In this document: positions 1 through 6,993 of the stretch, piece after piece
How positions within the stretch are numbered: the first letter of the stretch is position 1
Layout of the letters: every line of letters starts with the position of its first letter
NCBI GenBank assembly: GCA_900547275.1
Contig: URGA01000055.1
Location: 1 to 13,186 of the forward strand
Length of the DNA stretch: 13,186 bases
Reading direction: 5' to 3'
Source: an uncultured Oscillospiraceae bacterium
GTDB taxonomy: Bacteria > Bacillota > Clostridia > Oscillospirales > Acutalibacteraceae
Notes under the pieces: model-generated
Database searches by the model: none
What the model saw: the letters and a program-made list of their open reading frames with translations, nothing else
Told to the model about the DNA's origin: nothing
Translations under genes and position numbers: made by a program

Positions 1-92
1 ATTCTACCATAGGAGGTGCTTTTTTTCTATTGTCCGTTTTTCACGGTCTTGTTCACTTTTCAGTCTGTGGCTTTTTTATGTAAGAATTCAAA

Positions 93-1109
93 TTATTTCT
101 CAGCGTACTTGTCTTCGCTGCCCCAAGAATAGAGTTTACGGATATCCTTACCAACCTGCTCAAGCTGGTGGTTAGCTTCCATCTCTCTCTTAGCCTTGAA
201 GTGAGCCCAGCCGTTGTTGCTCTCTGTGATGAACTTAGAAGCAAATGTACCATCCTGAATTTCTTCAAGGATCTTCTTCATTTCCTTCTTGGTCTCATCA
301 GTGATAAGACGCTTGCCGGTCTCATAGTCACCGAATTCAGCGGTGTTAGAAATTGAATATCTCATCTTAGCGAAGCCGCCGTTGTAAATAAGGTCAACGA
401 TAAGCTTCATCTCGTGGATGCATTCAAAGTAAGCGTTACGGGGATCGTAGCCTGCTTCAACAAGTGTTTCAAAACCGGCTTTCATCAGAGCTGTAACACC
501 GCCGCAGAGAACTGCCTGCTCACCGAACAGGTCTGTTTCTGTTTCGCACTTAAATGTTGTCTCAAGAACACCAGCGCGAGCGCCGCCGATACCGAGAGCG
601 TAAGCAAGAGCGATGTCAAGGCAGTGGCCTGTTGCATCCTGATAAACAGCTACGAGGCAAGGAACGCCTTTGCCTTCCTTATACTCAGAACGAACAGTGT
701 GGCCCGGGCCCTTAGGTGCGATCATGAATACGTCAACATCTGAAGGCGGAACGATCTGCTTAAAGTGAATGTTGAAACCGTGAGCAAATGCGAGAGCCTT
801 GCCTGCAGTAAGATAAGGAGCAATGTTCTCCTTGTAGATTGAAGCCTGCTTCTCGTCGGGAGTAAGGATCATAATAATATCAGCAGCTTTTGCAGCTTCA
901 GCGGTGGTCATAACCTTAAGGCCGAGCTCTTCAGCGTGTTTCCATGATTTTGAACCTTCGTAAAGGCCTACAATGACGTTTACGCCGCTTTCATGAAGGT
1001 TGAGAGCGTGTGCATGGCCCTGTGAGCCAAAGCCAATAATAGCCACAGTCTTTCCTTCAAGAAATCCAAGATTACAGTCTTCCTGATGATAAAGTTTTGC
1101 TTGTGACAT
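93..1109 (-). CDS. ilvC: Ketol-acid reductoisomerase (class I)
   Basis: Cytoplasmic enzyme of valine, leucine and isoleucine synthesis. It isomerises and reduces acetolactate or acetohydroxybutyrate to the dihydroxy acid, using NAD(P)H and two Mg2+. The 338-residue length fits the short class I form. The Rossmann motif GFGSQGHAH lies at residues 26-34. The cofactor-specificity loop is GLYEGSKSW (48-56), with Ser53 and Ser55 kept but Tyr at position 50, where many NADPH enzymes have Arg. The active-site residues expected for the family are visible: H110 (in FAHGFNIHF), K133 (KGPGHT), D193 and E197 (DLFGEQ), and E229 and E233 (FECIHEMK). The start is fixed by AGGAGG 8 nt upstream of the ATG. 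It is monocistronic as far as visible, since the next gene upstream is divergent. I see no clear terminator in bases 1-92. Identification is very secure; cofactor preference is open. Confidence 0.98.
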   Translation of the reverse strand: MSQAKLYHQEDCNLGFLEGKTVAIIGFGSQGHAHALNLHESGVNVIVGLYEGSKSWKHAEELGLKVMTTAEAAKAADIIMILTPDEKQASIYKENIAPYLTAGKALAFAHGFNIHFKQIVPPSDVDVFMIAPKGPGHTVRSEYKEGKGVPCLVAVYQDATGHCLDIALAYALGIGGARAGVLETTFKCETETDLFGEQAVLCGGVTALMKAGFETLVEAGYDPRNAYFECIHEMKLIVDLIYNGGFAKMRYSISNTAEFGDYETGKRLITDETKKEMKKILEEIQDGTFASKFITESNNGWAHFKAKREMEANHQLEQVGKDIRKLYSWGSEDKYAEK

Positions 1110-1177
1110 TTTGTATTCCTCCTAAAACGTCAATAATATTCATACATTGTAAGTTGACATTCTTGAAAAACAGCTGC

Positions 1178-1205
1178 TTGCCACGGAGCGTTCTCCATGC
1201 GGCAA
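1178..1205 (-). promoter_or_regulatory. Hairpin in the ilvC leader, possible attenuator
   Basis: In the ilvC leader RNA, TTGCCGC pairs with GTGGCAA (7 bp, one G-U). After a 2-nt bulge, GGAG pairs with CTCC around an AACG loop. An outer CTGC/GCAG pairing can extend the base, and a run of five U follows shortly downstream (1166-1170). A terminator-like attenuator or a protein/RNA regulatory site is possible. The 7-nt gap between the main stem and the U-run makes simple termination uncertain. No T-box consensus and no branched-chain-rich leader peptide is seen. Confidence 0.5.
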
Positions 1206-1247
1206 TTGCTTTGCAGGAAAATCAACAACACTCTGTATGTGCTTTTT

Positions 1248-1276
1248 ATTATATGCCTTGATTTTTCAATAGTCAA
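1248..1276 (-). promoter_or_regulatory. Promoter of ilvC, sigma-A type
   Basis: On the minus strand, TTGACT (1271-1276) and TATAAT (1248-1253) are separated by exactly 17 nt. This is almost perfect housekeeping consensus. Predicted transcription start is near 1240, giving a 5' leader of about 130 nt before the ilvC ATG. Confidence 0.88.
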
Positions 1277-1287
1277 GCATTTTTGGG

Positions 1288-1316
1288 TTGTAAAACAACA
1301 AAAAAAATAGTAAAAT
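1288..1316 (+). promoter_or_regulatory. Candidate promoter of the DUF815 ATPase gene
   Basis: TTGTAA (1288-1293) and TAAAAT (1311-1316) are spaced by 17 nt on the plus strand, giving a start near 1323 and a leader of about 55 nt. It lies back to back with the ilvC promoter, with the two -35 boxes about 11 bp apart. The -35 is only a partial match, in AT-rich DNA. Confidence 0.5.
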
Positions 1317-1377
1317 ATTGCTATGGGAAAACGACCTGAAAAATCGCCCAAATTTAACTAAAACGCAGGAAAAAAAT

Positions 1378-2610
1378 ATGGACAAAACTACCAAACTCAG
1401 ATATTACATTGAATCACTTTGCATTTACGATCTGAGGGGCGACGACGTTATCGCCTCTCTTCTTGGTTTGCTCAGCAGTACAGAATCGGAAGACGTGCTT
1501 GAAGCTCAGAGCAATTTTTTCAACACTCTGGCGCCGAAAGGTTCTTTAAAAACATATATATCTAAACTTATTTTAACCGATGATAATGTGTTTTCAAAAG
1601 CCGCTGCAGACGGAAATACAAGCGAACTCAGCAGTTCAATTATCGAAGGCGTAAAAAGCGACCTTATGAAACTTGAGGCAATCGCAGATATTACACCGAA
1701 CGATATTCTCAACGCCGTTGAAGATAAAGACCTCAAAGACATTCTCTGGACAATGCCAAGATGGGAAACAGGCTCGGCGCTTCTTCCGCTCACCCACGGA
1801 TGGGATGAACAGACAGACGACCTAGCTGATTTCCACAAAGAAAACGGTTACGGTCAGTTTGCAAAATTCATAGCGTTTGAATGGAGAGACCACAAACTCA
1901 ATCCTATCTCAACCATTGACCCAATAAGACTTACAGACCTTAAAAATTACGAAATACAGCGAAACCAGGTGGTTGATAACACGGAAAGTTTTGTTAAAGG
2001 ACTTCCGTCAAACAACGTTCTGCTTTACGGCGACAGAGGAACGGGAAAAAGCTCAACTATCCACGCAGTGCTCAACGAGTTTGCAAAAGACGGTCTGAGA
2101 ATGATTGAAATTCCGAAGACTGCAATCGGAGAACTGACTGTTATAAGGGAGATGCTCTCTGACAGTCCTATGAAATTCATTATTTATATAGACGACCTGA
2201 GCTTTGACTCTCAGGACAATTCATTTACCGAACTTAAAGCGGCGCTTGAAGGCAGTCTTTCAGCCAAACAGCCCAATACGCTGATTTACGCCACATCAAA
2301 CAGGCGCCATCTCATCAAAGAGAACTTCTCCGACCGTGACGACGACATAAATAAAAGCGATACGAAGCAGGAACTGCTGTCCCTCTCAGACCGCTTCGGT
2401 CTTTCAATAACATTTATGAACCCCGACAAAAACAACTATCTTGAAATTGTCGAAAAAATCGCAGGAGACAGAAAGCTGGACGTCGATATCGACCGCCTTT
2501 TTGCCGCGGCAGAACAGTGGGCAACAAAAAAAGGAGGCCGTTCTCCCCGCTGCGCAAAGCAGTTTATAGACCATGTTGAAAGCGCTGAAAAGCGTGGAAA
2601 AGAATGGTAA
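1378..2610 (+). CDS. DUF815-family AAA+ ATP-binding protein
   Basis: A 410-residue cytoplasmic ATPase. The central AAA+ core shows Walker A GDRGTGKSS at residues 218-226 and Walker B FIIYIDDLSF with D272 and D273. A sensor-like segment TLIYATSNRRHLIKE is followed by a FSDRDDD acidic stretch and LSDRFGLSITF. The TSNRRHL and SDRFG signatures are those I associate with DUF815. The first 200 or so residues are a helical region without a recognisable enzyme motif. I place the start at the ATG at 1378, preceded by AGGA 7-8 nt upstream. A longer reading from TTG at 1318 would begin almost at the predicted transcription start and has no ribosome site. The gene is divergent from ilvC and is followed after 115 nt by the two-component operon, which has its own promoter. 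The cellular role of this family is not well defined and I infer none here. Confidence 0.9.
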   Translation: MDKTTKLRYYIESLCIYDLRGDDVIASLLGLLSSTESEDVLEAQSNFFNTLAPKGSLKTYISKLILTDDNVFSKAAADGNTSELSSSIIEGVKSDLMKLEAIADITPNDILNAVEDKDLKDILWTMPRWETGSALLPLTHGWDEQTDDLADFHKENGYGQFAKFIAFEWRDHKLNPISTIDPIRLTDLKNYEIQRNQVVDNTESFVKGLPSNNVLLYGDRGTGKSSTIHAVLNEFAKDGLRMIEIPKTAIGELTVIREMLSDSPMKFIIYIDDLSFDSQDNSFTELKAALEGSLSAKQPNTLIYATSNRRHLIKENFSDRDDDINKSDTKQELLSLSDRFGLSITFMNPDKNNYLEIVEKIAGDRKLDVDIDRLFAAAEQWATKKGGRSPRCAKQFIDHVESAEKRGKEW

Positions 2611-2628
2611 ATAAACTATTTGCAATTT

Positions 2629-2643
2629 GTTAAAAATTTTAAC
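2629..2643. repeat. 15-bp inverted repeat upstream of the response regulator
   Basis: GTTAAAA-A-TTTTAAC is a perfect 7-bp inverted repeat around one central base, placed just after the DUF815 stop and about 55 bp upstream of the predicted start of the two-component operon. There is no loop, so it is unlikely to act as an RNA hairpin. A DNA-binding site is possible, but AT-rich palindromes also arise by chance. Confidence 0.35.
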
Positions 2644-2659
2644 CTTTTGTTTACGTCCA

Positions 2660-2692
2660 GAACAAATTATGAACAAAATTGAGTGATATCAT
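2660..2692 (+). promoter_or_regulatory. Promoter with tandem repeats for the two-component/HtrA operon
   Basis: TGATATCAT (2684-2692) is an extended -10 element (TG, one base, TATCAT). There is no good -35 hexamer at the right distance. That position instead holds two tandem copies, GAACAAATTAT (2660-2670) and GAACAAAATT (2671-2680), with an 11-bp period. OmpR/PhoB-type regulators commonly bind direct repeats of about this spacing overlapping -35, so autoregulation by the response regulator just downstream is a reasonable inference. Predicted start is near 2699, and AGGAG precedes the ATG at 2726. Confidence 0.5.
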
Positions 2693-2725
2693 AACACCGT
2701 CAAAAGAAGAAAAGGAGATTACGAT

Positions 2726-3418
2726 ATGAGCAAAATTTTAGTTGTAGATGATGATCTTAACATCTGTGAATTATTAAAACTCTATCTTGAAAACGAAGGA
2801 TATACCGTTTTTGTAGCAAACGACGGTCAGGCGGCTGTAAACACATTTCAGCAAAAACAGCCGGACCTGGTTTTGCTGGACATAATGCTTCCCAAGATGG
2901 ACGGATGGCAGGTTTGCCGTGAAATACGAAAAACATCTTCCGTTCCGATTATTATGCTTACAGCCAAGGGCGAGACCTTTGACAAAGTTCTCGGTCTTGA
3001 ACTTGGCGCCGACGACTACGTTGTAAAGCCTTTTGACGCAAAGGAAGTAATGGCAAGAGTTAAAGCTGTTCTTCGCAGAACAAAGGGTGAAAACGAAGCA
3101 TCCCACGAAGACAAGAAAGTTGTAGTTTACGACAAACTTGAAATAAATATTGCCAATTATGAGCTTAAAGTAAACGGTGTTCAGATAGACACACCGCCTA
3201 AAGAACTTGAGCTTATTTACCATTTTGCTTCAAACCCCAACAGAGTTTACACCCGCGACCAGCTTCTTGACGAAGTATGGGGATTTGACTATTACGGCGA
3301 CTCTCGTACTGTTGACGTTCACGTTAAACGTCTTCGCGAAAAACTCGAGGGCGTTTCCGACAAATGGGCTCTTAAGACAGTATGGGGCGTAGGATATAAG
3401 TTTGAAACAAAGGAATAA
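2726..3418 (+). CDS. Two-component response regulator, OmpR/PhoB family
   Basis: A 230-residue DNA-binding regulator. The receiver domain spans about residues 1-118, with the acidic cluster D8-D9-D10, phospho-acceptor D52 (LLDIMLP), switch T79 (IIMLTAK) and invariant K101 (VVKPFDA). A linker follows, then a winged-helix domain at about 130-228 containing TPPKELELI and SRTVDVHVKRLREKL. The ATG is preceded by AAGGAG. The stop is 3 nt before the kinase start, so the two are co-translated and are almost certainly cognate partners. An HtrA protease encoded next suggests control of an envelope or secretion-stress response like Bacillus CssR. Exact orthology to CssR cannot be proven here, so I give no symbol. 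Confidence 0.96.
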   Translation: MSKILVVDDDLNICELLKLYLENEGYTVFVANDGQAAVNTFQQKQPDLVLLDIMLPKMDGWQVCREIRKTSSVPIIMLTAKGETFDKVLGLELGADDYVVKPFDAKEVMARVKAVLRRTKGENEASHEDKKVVVYDKLEINIANYELKVNGVQIDTPPKELELIYHFASNPNRVYTRDQLLDEVWGFDYYGDSRTVDVHVKRLREKLEGVSDKWALKTVWGVGYKFETKE

Positions 3419-3421
3419 TCC

Positions 3422-4942
3422 ATGGGATTTCAGGAAGTAATAACCGGCAAAAAATCATTTAAGTCAAATATTTTCGCAAAATACTTTCTCCTGTTTGCCG
3501 CTATTTTCCTTGTCGTTCTTACAATTCTCGGCTCAACACTTATAATCCTTGTTAACGCTTATTCCCAGAACGAAAAGACAAAACTGCTTAAGGAAAATGT
3601 GCAGAGCGTTGCCGGCACAGTCAGCTCTTCGCTGATAGTTCAGGATATGAACTGCCGCTACAGCGTGGAAAAAGAATTAATCTGCGAATCTTTATATATA
3701 ATATCCAATTCTATAGACGCCGACGTGTTTGTGTGCGACGTTGAGGGAAACGTTATCCTCTGTAAAGAAAGAGCGTATTCGACGCCCTATTTCGGAGAGT
3801 TTACCCAGTGCCGCAGACACGACAGCTTTTCAATAGATTCAACACTGCTTCAGCGAGTGTACGAAACAGGCCTCGTTACCGGCAAGCTGACTGTAAACGG
3901 TCAAAGCAATTATGTTGTGGGCTGTTCAATCGTCTCAAACGGCGACGTAATAGGCTACACATTCGCTCAAACAGAAACAGGCGTTCAGTCACTGGTAGTT
4001 ACAGTTATAAGAATTTTCTTTACCAGCGCGCTGGCCTGCCTTATTCTCGCATTTATCTGCATCTGGCACCTTACCAAGAAAATGGTTACTCCGCTTCAGC
4101 AGATGAGCGCGGCGGCAAAGCAGTTCGCAATCGGCGACTTCTCTTACCGAGTTAAAGTTGAGGGCAGCGACGAGCTTGCGGATTTGGGCATCGCCTTTAA
4201 CGACATGGCGGACGCTCTTGACAAACTGGAAAGTTCCCGTTCAAGTTTCGTTGCAAACGTTTCACACGAACTGAAAACGCCGATGACCTCCATTGCCGGA
4301 TTTATTGACGGCATTCTTGACGGAACAATACCTAAAGAAAAAGAAAAATACTACCTCGGTATTGTCAGCGGCGAAATCCGACGCCTTTCTCGCCTTGTTG
4401 TAGCTATGCTTAACATGAGCAAGATTGAATCGGGTGATCTTGAGATGAAGCCGAACAATTACGATATTTCTGACCAGATTATTCATATTTTGCTTACCTT
4501 TGAGCAAAAAATAGAAAAGAAGAATATTGAAATAATCGGCCTTGACGATTTGAAGCCTCAGTACATTGTGGCAGACCCTGATATGATCTACCAGGTTATC
4601 TATAATCTTTTTGATAACGCCGTAAAATTCACCAATGAAAACGGATTTATCAAAGTAACTCTGGAAGATCAGGGCGACAAAATTCAAATCAGTATTAAAA
4701 ACAGCGGCACCGGAATTAAACCGGAAGAACTCAGCCGCGTGTTTGAAAGGTTTTACAAAGTTGATAAGTCCCGCAGTCTTGACGCAAAAGGCGCAGGATT
4801 GGGACTGTATATAGTTAAGACAATGGTAGAAATGCACTCAGGCAGAATATATGCAAAGAGTGAGGACGAAAATTCTGCAGAGTTCGTCTTTACGCTGCCG
4901 AAATCATTTCACCCTGTCAACAAGAAGGAGCTAAAACCATAA
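3422..4942 (+). CDS. Membrane sensor histidine kinase
   Basis: A 506-residue kinase expected to phosphorylate the regulator encoded immediately upstream. Order: short cytoplasmic N-terminus; membrane segment about residues 20-46; extracellular sensor region about 47-190; second membrane segment about 191-216; HAMP about 217-270; dimerisation and phospho-acceptor domain with H282 in NVSHELKTP; catalytic ATPase domain with N399 (NLFDNAVKF), G1 box G429-T430-G431, the RFYKVDKS F-box and G2 box GAGLGL at 457-462. The kinase core is complete. The sensor region holds six cysteines (78, 88, 105, 114, 130, 168), unusual for an exported domain. The start has AAGGA upstream overlapping the regulator's end. 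The stop overlaps the next ATG by one base (TAATG), so translation of the protease gene is likely coupled. Confidence 0.96.
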   Translation: MGFQEVITGKKSFKSNIFAKYFLLFAAIFLVVLTILGSTLIILVNAYSQNEKTKLLKENVQSVAGTVSSSLIVQDMNCRYSVEKELICESLYIISNSIDADVFVCDVEGNVILCKERAYSTPYFGEFTQCRRHDSFSIDSTLLQRVYETGLVTGKLTVNGQSNYVVGCSIVSNGDVIGYTFAQTETGVQSLVVTVIRIFFTSALACLILAFICIWHLTKKMVTPLQQMSAAAKQFAIGDFSYRVKVEGSDELADLGIAFNDMADALDKLESSRSSFVANVSHELKTPMTSIAGFIDGILDGTIPKEKEKYYLGIVSGEIRRLSRLVVAMLNMSKIESGDLEMKPNNYDISDQIIHILLTFEQKIEKKNIEIIGLDDLKPQYIVADPDMIYQVIYNLFDNAVKFTNENGFIKVTLEDQGDKIQISIKNSGTGIKPEELSRVFERFYKVDKSRSLDAKGAGLGLYIVKTMVEMHSGRIYAKSEDENSAEFVFTLPKSFHPVNKKELKP

Positions 4943-6489
4943 TGAGTGAATTTGACAAAGAAAAATTCAATAACGAGCCGCAGGGAGAACCAACTCCCGG
5001 CAGTGCTCAGGAACCTGAAAATTCAGGAAATTATCAGCAGCCGGGCAACCAGGGAACAACATATTACACTCCCCCAAAATCAGAGACCCAGGCGCCGTCT
5101 TCAGACAACGGCGAAAGCATAAACAATACAACTTACCACTACGCTTACAGACCCGACAATCAGCCCGGAAGCAGTTATTCGCAAAACGCTTCATCCGGCT
5201 CGGCAGGAAATAATTATCAAAGCGAAAACCCCGCTCAACAGTCCCAGGAAGCAACTGTTGAAAAACCGGAGAAAAAGAAAAACAAAAAAACTGTCATCGT
5301 CGTTGCCTGCGTGCTTGTTGTCTGCATAATAATTGCAGTTGTTGGCATCGTTCTCGGTGCAACAGGAGCAATTGACAAAAAGGAAGAAGACACCACCTCG
5401 TCATCACAGCAGACGGAAGACACCCAGACCGTTGACAGTGGTGCTGTTGCAACAGAAGACGCCGACGGCAATCTGACTGTTGCAGGCGTTGCGAAAAATT
5501 GCATGGATTCCTGCGTAGGCATTACAGTTTACGCAAATCAGAATTCTTACAGCAATTTTTACGGATACGGCTCAAATAACAGCAGTGATGATTCCTCCCA
5601 GCAGGTATCAGGCGAAGGTTCCGGCGTAATTCTCAGCGAGCAAAACGGAAAAACTTATATTATTACCTGCGCCCACGTTATTTCTGACGGAGACAGCTTT
5701 AAAGTAACCCTCAATAACGGCGACGTTTATGACGCAACTTATGTCGGCGCAGACAGCAAAACGGACATCGGCGTTCTCTCAATCAACGAAACCGGCCTTT
5801 CCGTTGCAACATTTGCAAACAGCAAGCAGCTTGCAGTAGGTGAACAGGTTGTTGCTATCGGATGCCCCGGCGGACTTGACTTTATGAACAGCGTTACAAG
5901 CGGATATATTTCGGCTCTTGACCGCCCAGTTGAATCATCCATCGGCTACGACAACGAATGTATCCAGACTGACGCCGCAATCAACCCCGGCAACAGCGGC
6001 GGCGCACTGTTTAATATGCAGGGTCAGGTAATCGGTATCAACTCTTCAAAAATCGCTTCAACTGAGTACGAAGGCATGGGCTTCGCTGTTCCCAGCTCAA
6101 CAGCTGTAAACACAGCCAACAGCCTTATAAAGAACGGATACGTTGAAGGCAGAGCAAAGATCGGCATTACCTACAACACAATTACAAGTTACAACAATTC
6201 CAGCGCTATTCTCTCAGCCCTTGAAGAAAAAGGATTTAAGGACGCTGAAGGAACAATGGTTGTAAACGAAGTCACCAGTGACTCCGACCTTGCAGGAAAA
6301 GACATTCAGAAGTACGACATGATCGTTGCCGTCAACGGCGACACGCTTACATCAACAGATGTAATGACCCAGGTACTTTCTGACAGCAAGCCTGGAGACA
6401 CGATCGAGCTCACCATTGCAAGAATTGAGAACAATGAAATTAACACATTCAAAGTAGACTGCAAACTGATTGAAGACAAAGGCGACTGA
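4942..6489 (+). CDS. htrA: HtrA/DegP-like membrane-anchored serine protease (S1C) with PDZ domain
   Basis: A 515-residue quality-control protease expected to degrade misfolded exported proteins on the outer face of the membrane. Residues 1-110 are a low-complexity Pro/Gln/Ser/Asn-rich cytoplasmic tail. A basic stretch (KKKNKK) precedes one membrane segment at about 117-142. After an acidic Ser/Thr linker, the trypsin-like domain (about 180-395) has a complete triad: H245 (ITCAHVISD), D275 (KTDIGVL) and S352 (NPGNSGGAL). A C-terminal PDZ domain (about 400-510) includes YDMIVAVNGD and DSKPGDTIELTI. AGGAG lies about 11 nt before the ATG, inside the kinase gene. As last gene of a regulator-kinase-protease operon ending in a strong terminator, it is both a likely output and a possible feedback element of the pathway. 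Family assignment is firm; substrates are unknown. Confidence 0.95.
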   Translation: MSEFDKEKFNNEPQGEPTPGSAQEPENSGNYQQPGNQGTTYYTPPKSETQAPSSDNGESINNTTYHYAYRPDNQPGSSYSQNASSGSAGNNYQSENPAQQSQEATVEKPEKKKNKKTVIVVACVLVVCIIIAVVGIVLGATGAIDKKEEDTTSSSQQTEDTQTVDSGAVATEDADGNLTVAGVAKNCMDSCVGITVYANQNSYSNFYGYGSNNSSDDSSQQVSGEGSGVILSEQNGKTYIITCAHVISDGDSFKVTLNNGDVYDATYVGADSKTDIGVLSINETGLSVATFANSKQLAVGEQVVAIGCPGGLDFMNSVTSGYISALDRPVESSIGYDNECIQTDAAINPGNSGGALFNMQGQVIGINSSKIASTEYEGMGFAVPSSTAVNTANSLIKNGYVEGRAKIGITYNTITSYNNSSAILSALEEKGFKDAEGTMVVNEVTSDSDLAGKDIQKYDMIVAVNGDTLTSTDVMTQVLSDSKPGDTIELTIARIENNEINTFKVDCKLIEDKGD

Positions 6490-6501
6490 TAAGTAAAATT
6501 C

Positions 6502-6540
6502 AAGCGGCTGAAGCATTACGCTTCAGCCGCTTTTATATTT
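6502..6540 (+). terminator. Rho-independent terminator of the HtrA operon
   Basis: A perfect 13-bp stem (AAGCGGCTGAAGC with GCTTCAGCCGCTT) around the loop ATTAC, followed by TTATATTT. It begins 12 nt after the protease stop codon and is strong and well placed. Confidence 0.93.
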
Positions 6541-6587
6541 TCTGATAAAGAAACAGGGTTACAACTTTTGCAAGTCATAACCCCGTT
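6541..6587 (-). terminator. Terminator of the ilvA-ridA operon
   Basis: On the minus strand, AACGGGGTTA pairs with TAACCCTGTT. The stem continues through two wobbles and ACTT/AAGT to a GCAA tetraloop, about 16 bp in all (6552-6587). A T-rich tail TCTTTATC follows. The tail is weaker than ideal, but the hairpin sits 14 nt after the ridA stop and converges with the HtrA terminator. Confidence 0.7.
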
Positions 6588-6601
6588 ATTCTTAAATATC
6601 C

Positions 6602-6973
6602 TTACAGTTCAACGATCGTTTCAACTTCGCAAAGAACGCCCTTTGGAAGGTCCTTAACCGCAACGCAGGAGCGAGCGGGTTTTGAAGTAAAATATTCTGC
6701 ATATACTTCATTGAACGCGCCGAAATCAGCGATATCAGCCAAGAAGCATACAGTTTTTACAACCTTATCCATTGAAGCGCCTGCAGCTTCAACGATTGCT
6801 TTGATGTTTTCACAAATCTGCTTTGTCTGGCCTTCAATTGTTTCAGCCTCAACATTACCGGTTGCAGGATTGATTGCAATCTGGCCGCTGGTAAACAAAA
6901 GATTACCTGTCTTTACAGCCTGGCTGTAAGGTCCGATAGCGCCGGGCGCCTTATCTGTTTTCACATAATCCAT
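6602..6973 (-). CDS. ridA: RidA family 2-iminobutanoate/2-iminopropanoate deaminase
   Basis: A 123-residue cytoplasmic protein, the usual size for the trimeric RidA (YjgF/YER057c/UK114) family. It hydrolyses the unstable enamine/imine intermediates released by PLP enzymes such as threonine dehydratase, before they damage other enzymes. Family signatures: GPYSQAV near residues 14-20, LLFTSGQIAINP (25-36), substrate-carboxylate Arg at R101 (PARSCVAV), and the acidic active-site residue E116 in CEVETI. I place the start at the ATG at 6973, 8 nt after AAGGAG. An in-frame longer start at 7003 would overlap the end of ilvA and lacks such a site. It lies 20 nt downstream of ilvA in the same operon, so it is made together with the enzyme whose by-product it clears. 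Confidence 0.96.
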   Translation of the reverse strand: MDYVKTDKAPGAIGPYSQAVKTGNLLFTSGQIAINPATGNVEAETIEGQTKQICENIKAIVEAAGASMDKVVKTVCFLADIADFGAFNEVYAEYFTSKPARSCVAVKDLPKGVLCEVETIVEL

Positions 6974-6993
6974 ATGTATTTCTCCTTTATAAA

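Noticed and set aside
11..92. AGGAGGTG at 11-18 followed by a short TTG-initiated reading frame of about 17 codons, and a small CCGT/ACGG stem
   Set aside because: The frame is tiny, with a non-ATG start 12 nt or so from the site. The stem is only 4 bp with no U-run, so neither a gene nor a terminator is supported.
1110..1240. T-box riboswitch for ilvC
   Set aside because: The conserved T-box bulge sequence and specifier loop are absent, and the leader is shorter than usual T-boxes.
1130..1351. Possible leader peptide upstream of ilvC, ending in a 22-codon stretch that starts MENAPWQ
   Set aside because: There is no ribosome binding site before its ATG, and it has only one Val and one Leu and no Ile, so it does not look like a branched-chain attenuator peptide. 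Its codons overlap the hairpin by chance.
1318..1377. Longer N-terminus of the DUF815 protein from TTG at 1318
   Set aside because: The start would lie inside the predicted promoter, without a ribosome site. The ATG at 1378 has AGGA at the right distance and begins the family-like sequence.
2774..3223. Long antisense open frames opposite the regulator, kinase (4262-4837) and other genes
   Set aside because: They mirror well-conserved coding sequence on the opposite strand, have no ribosome sites, and encode low-information, Phe/Asn/Arg-rich proteins.
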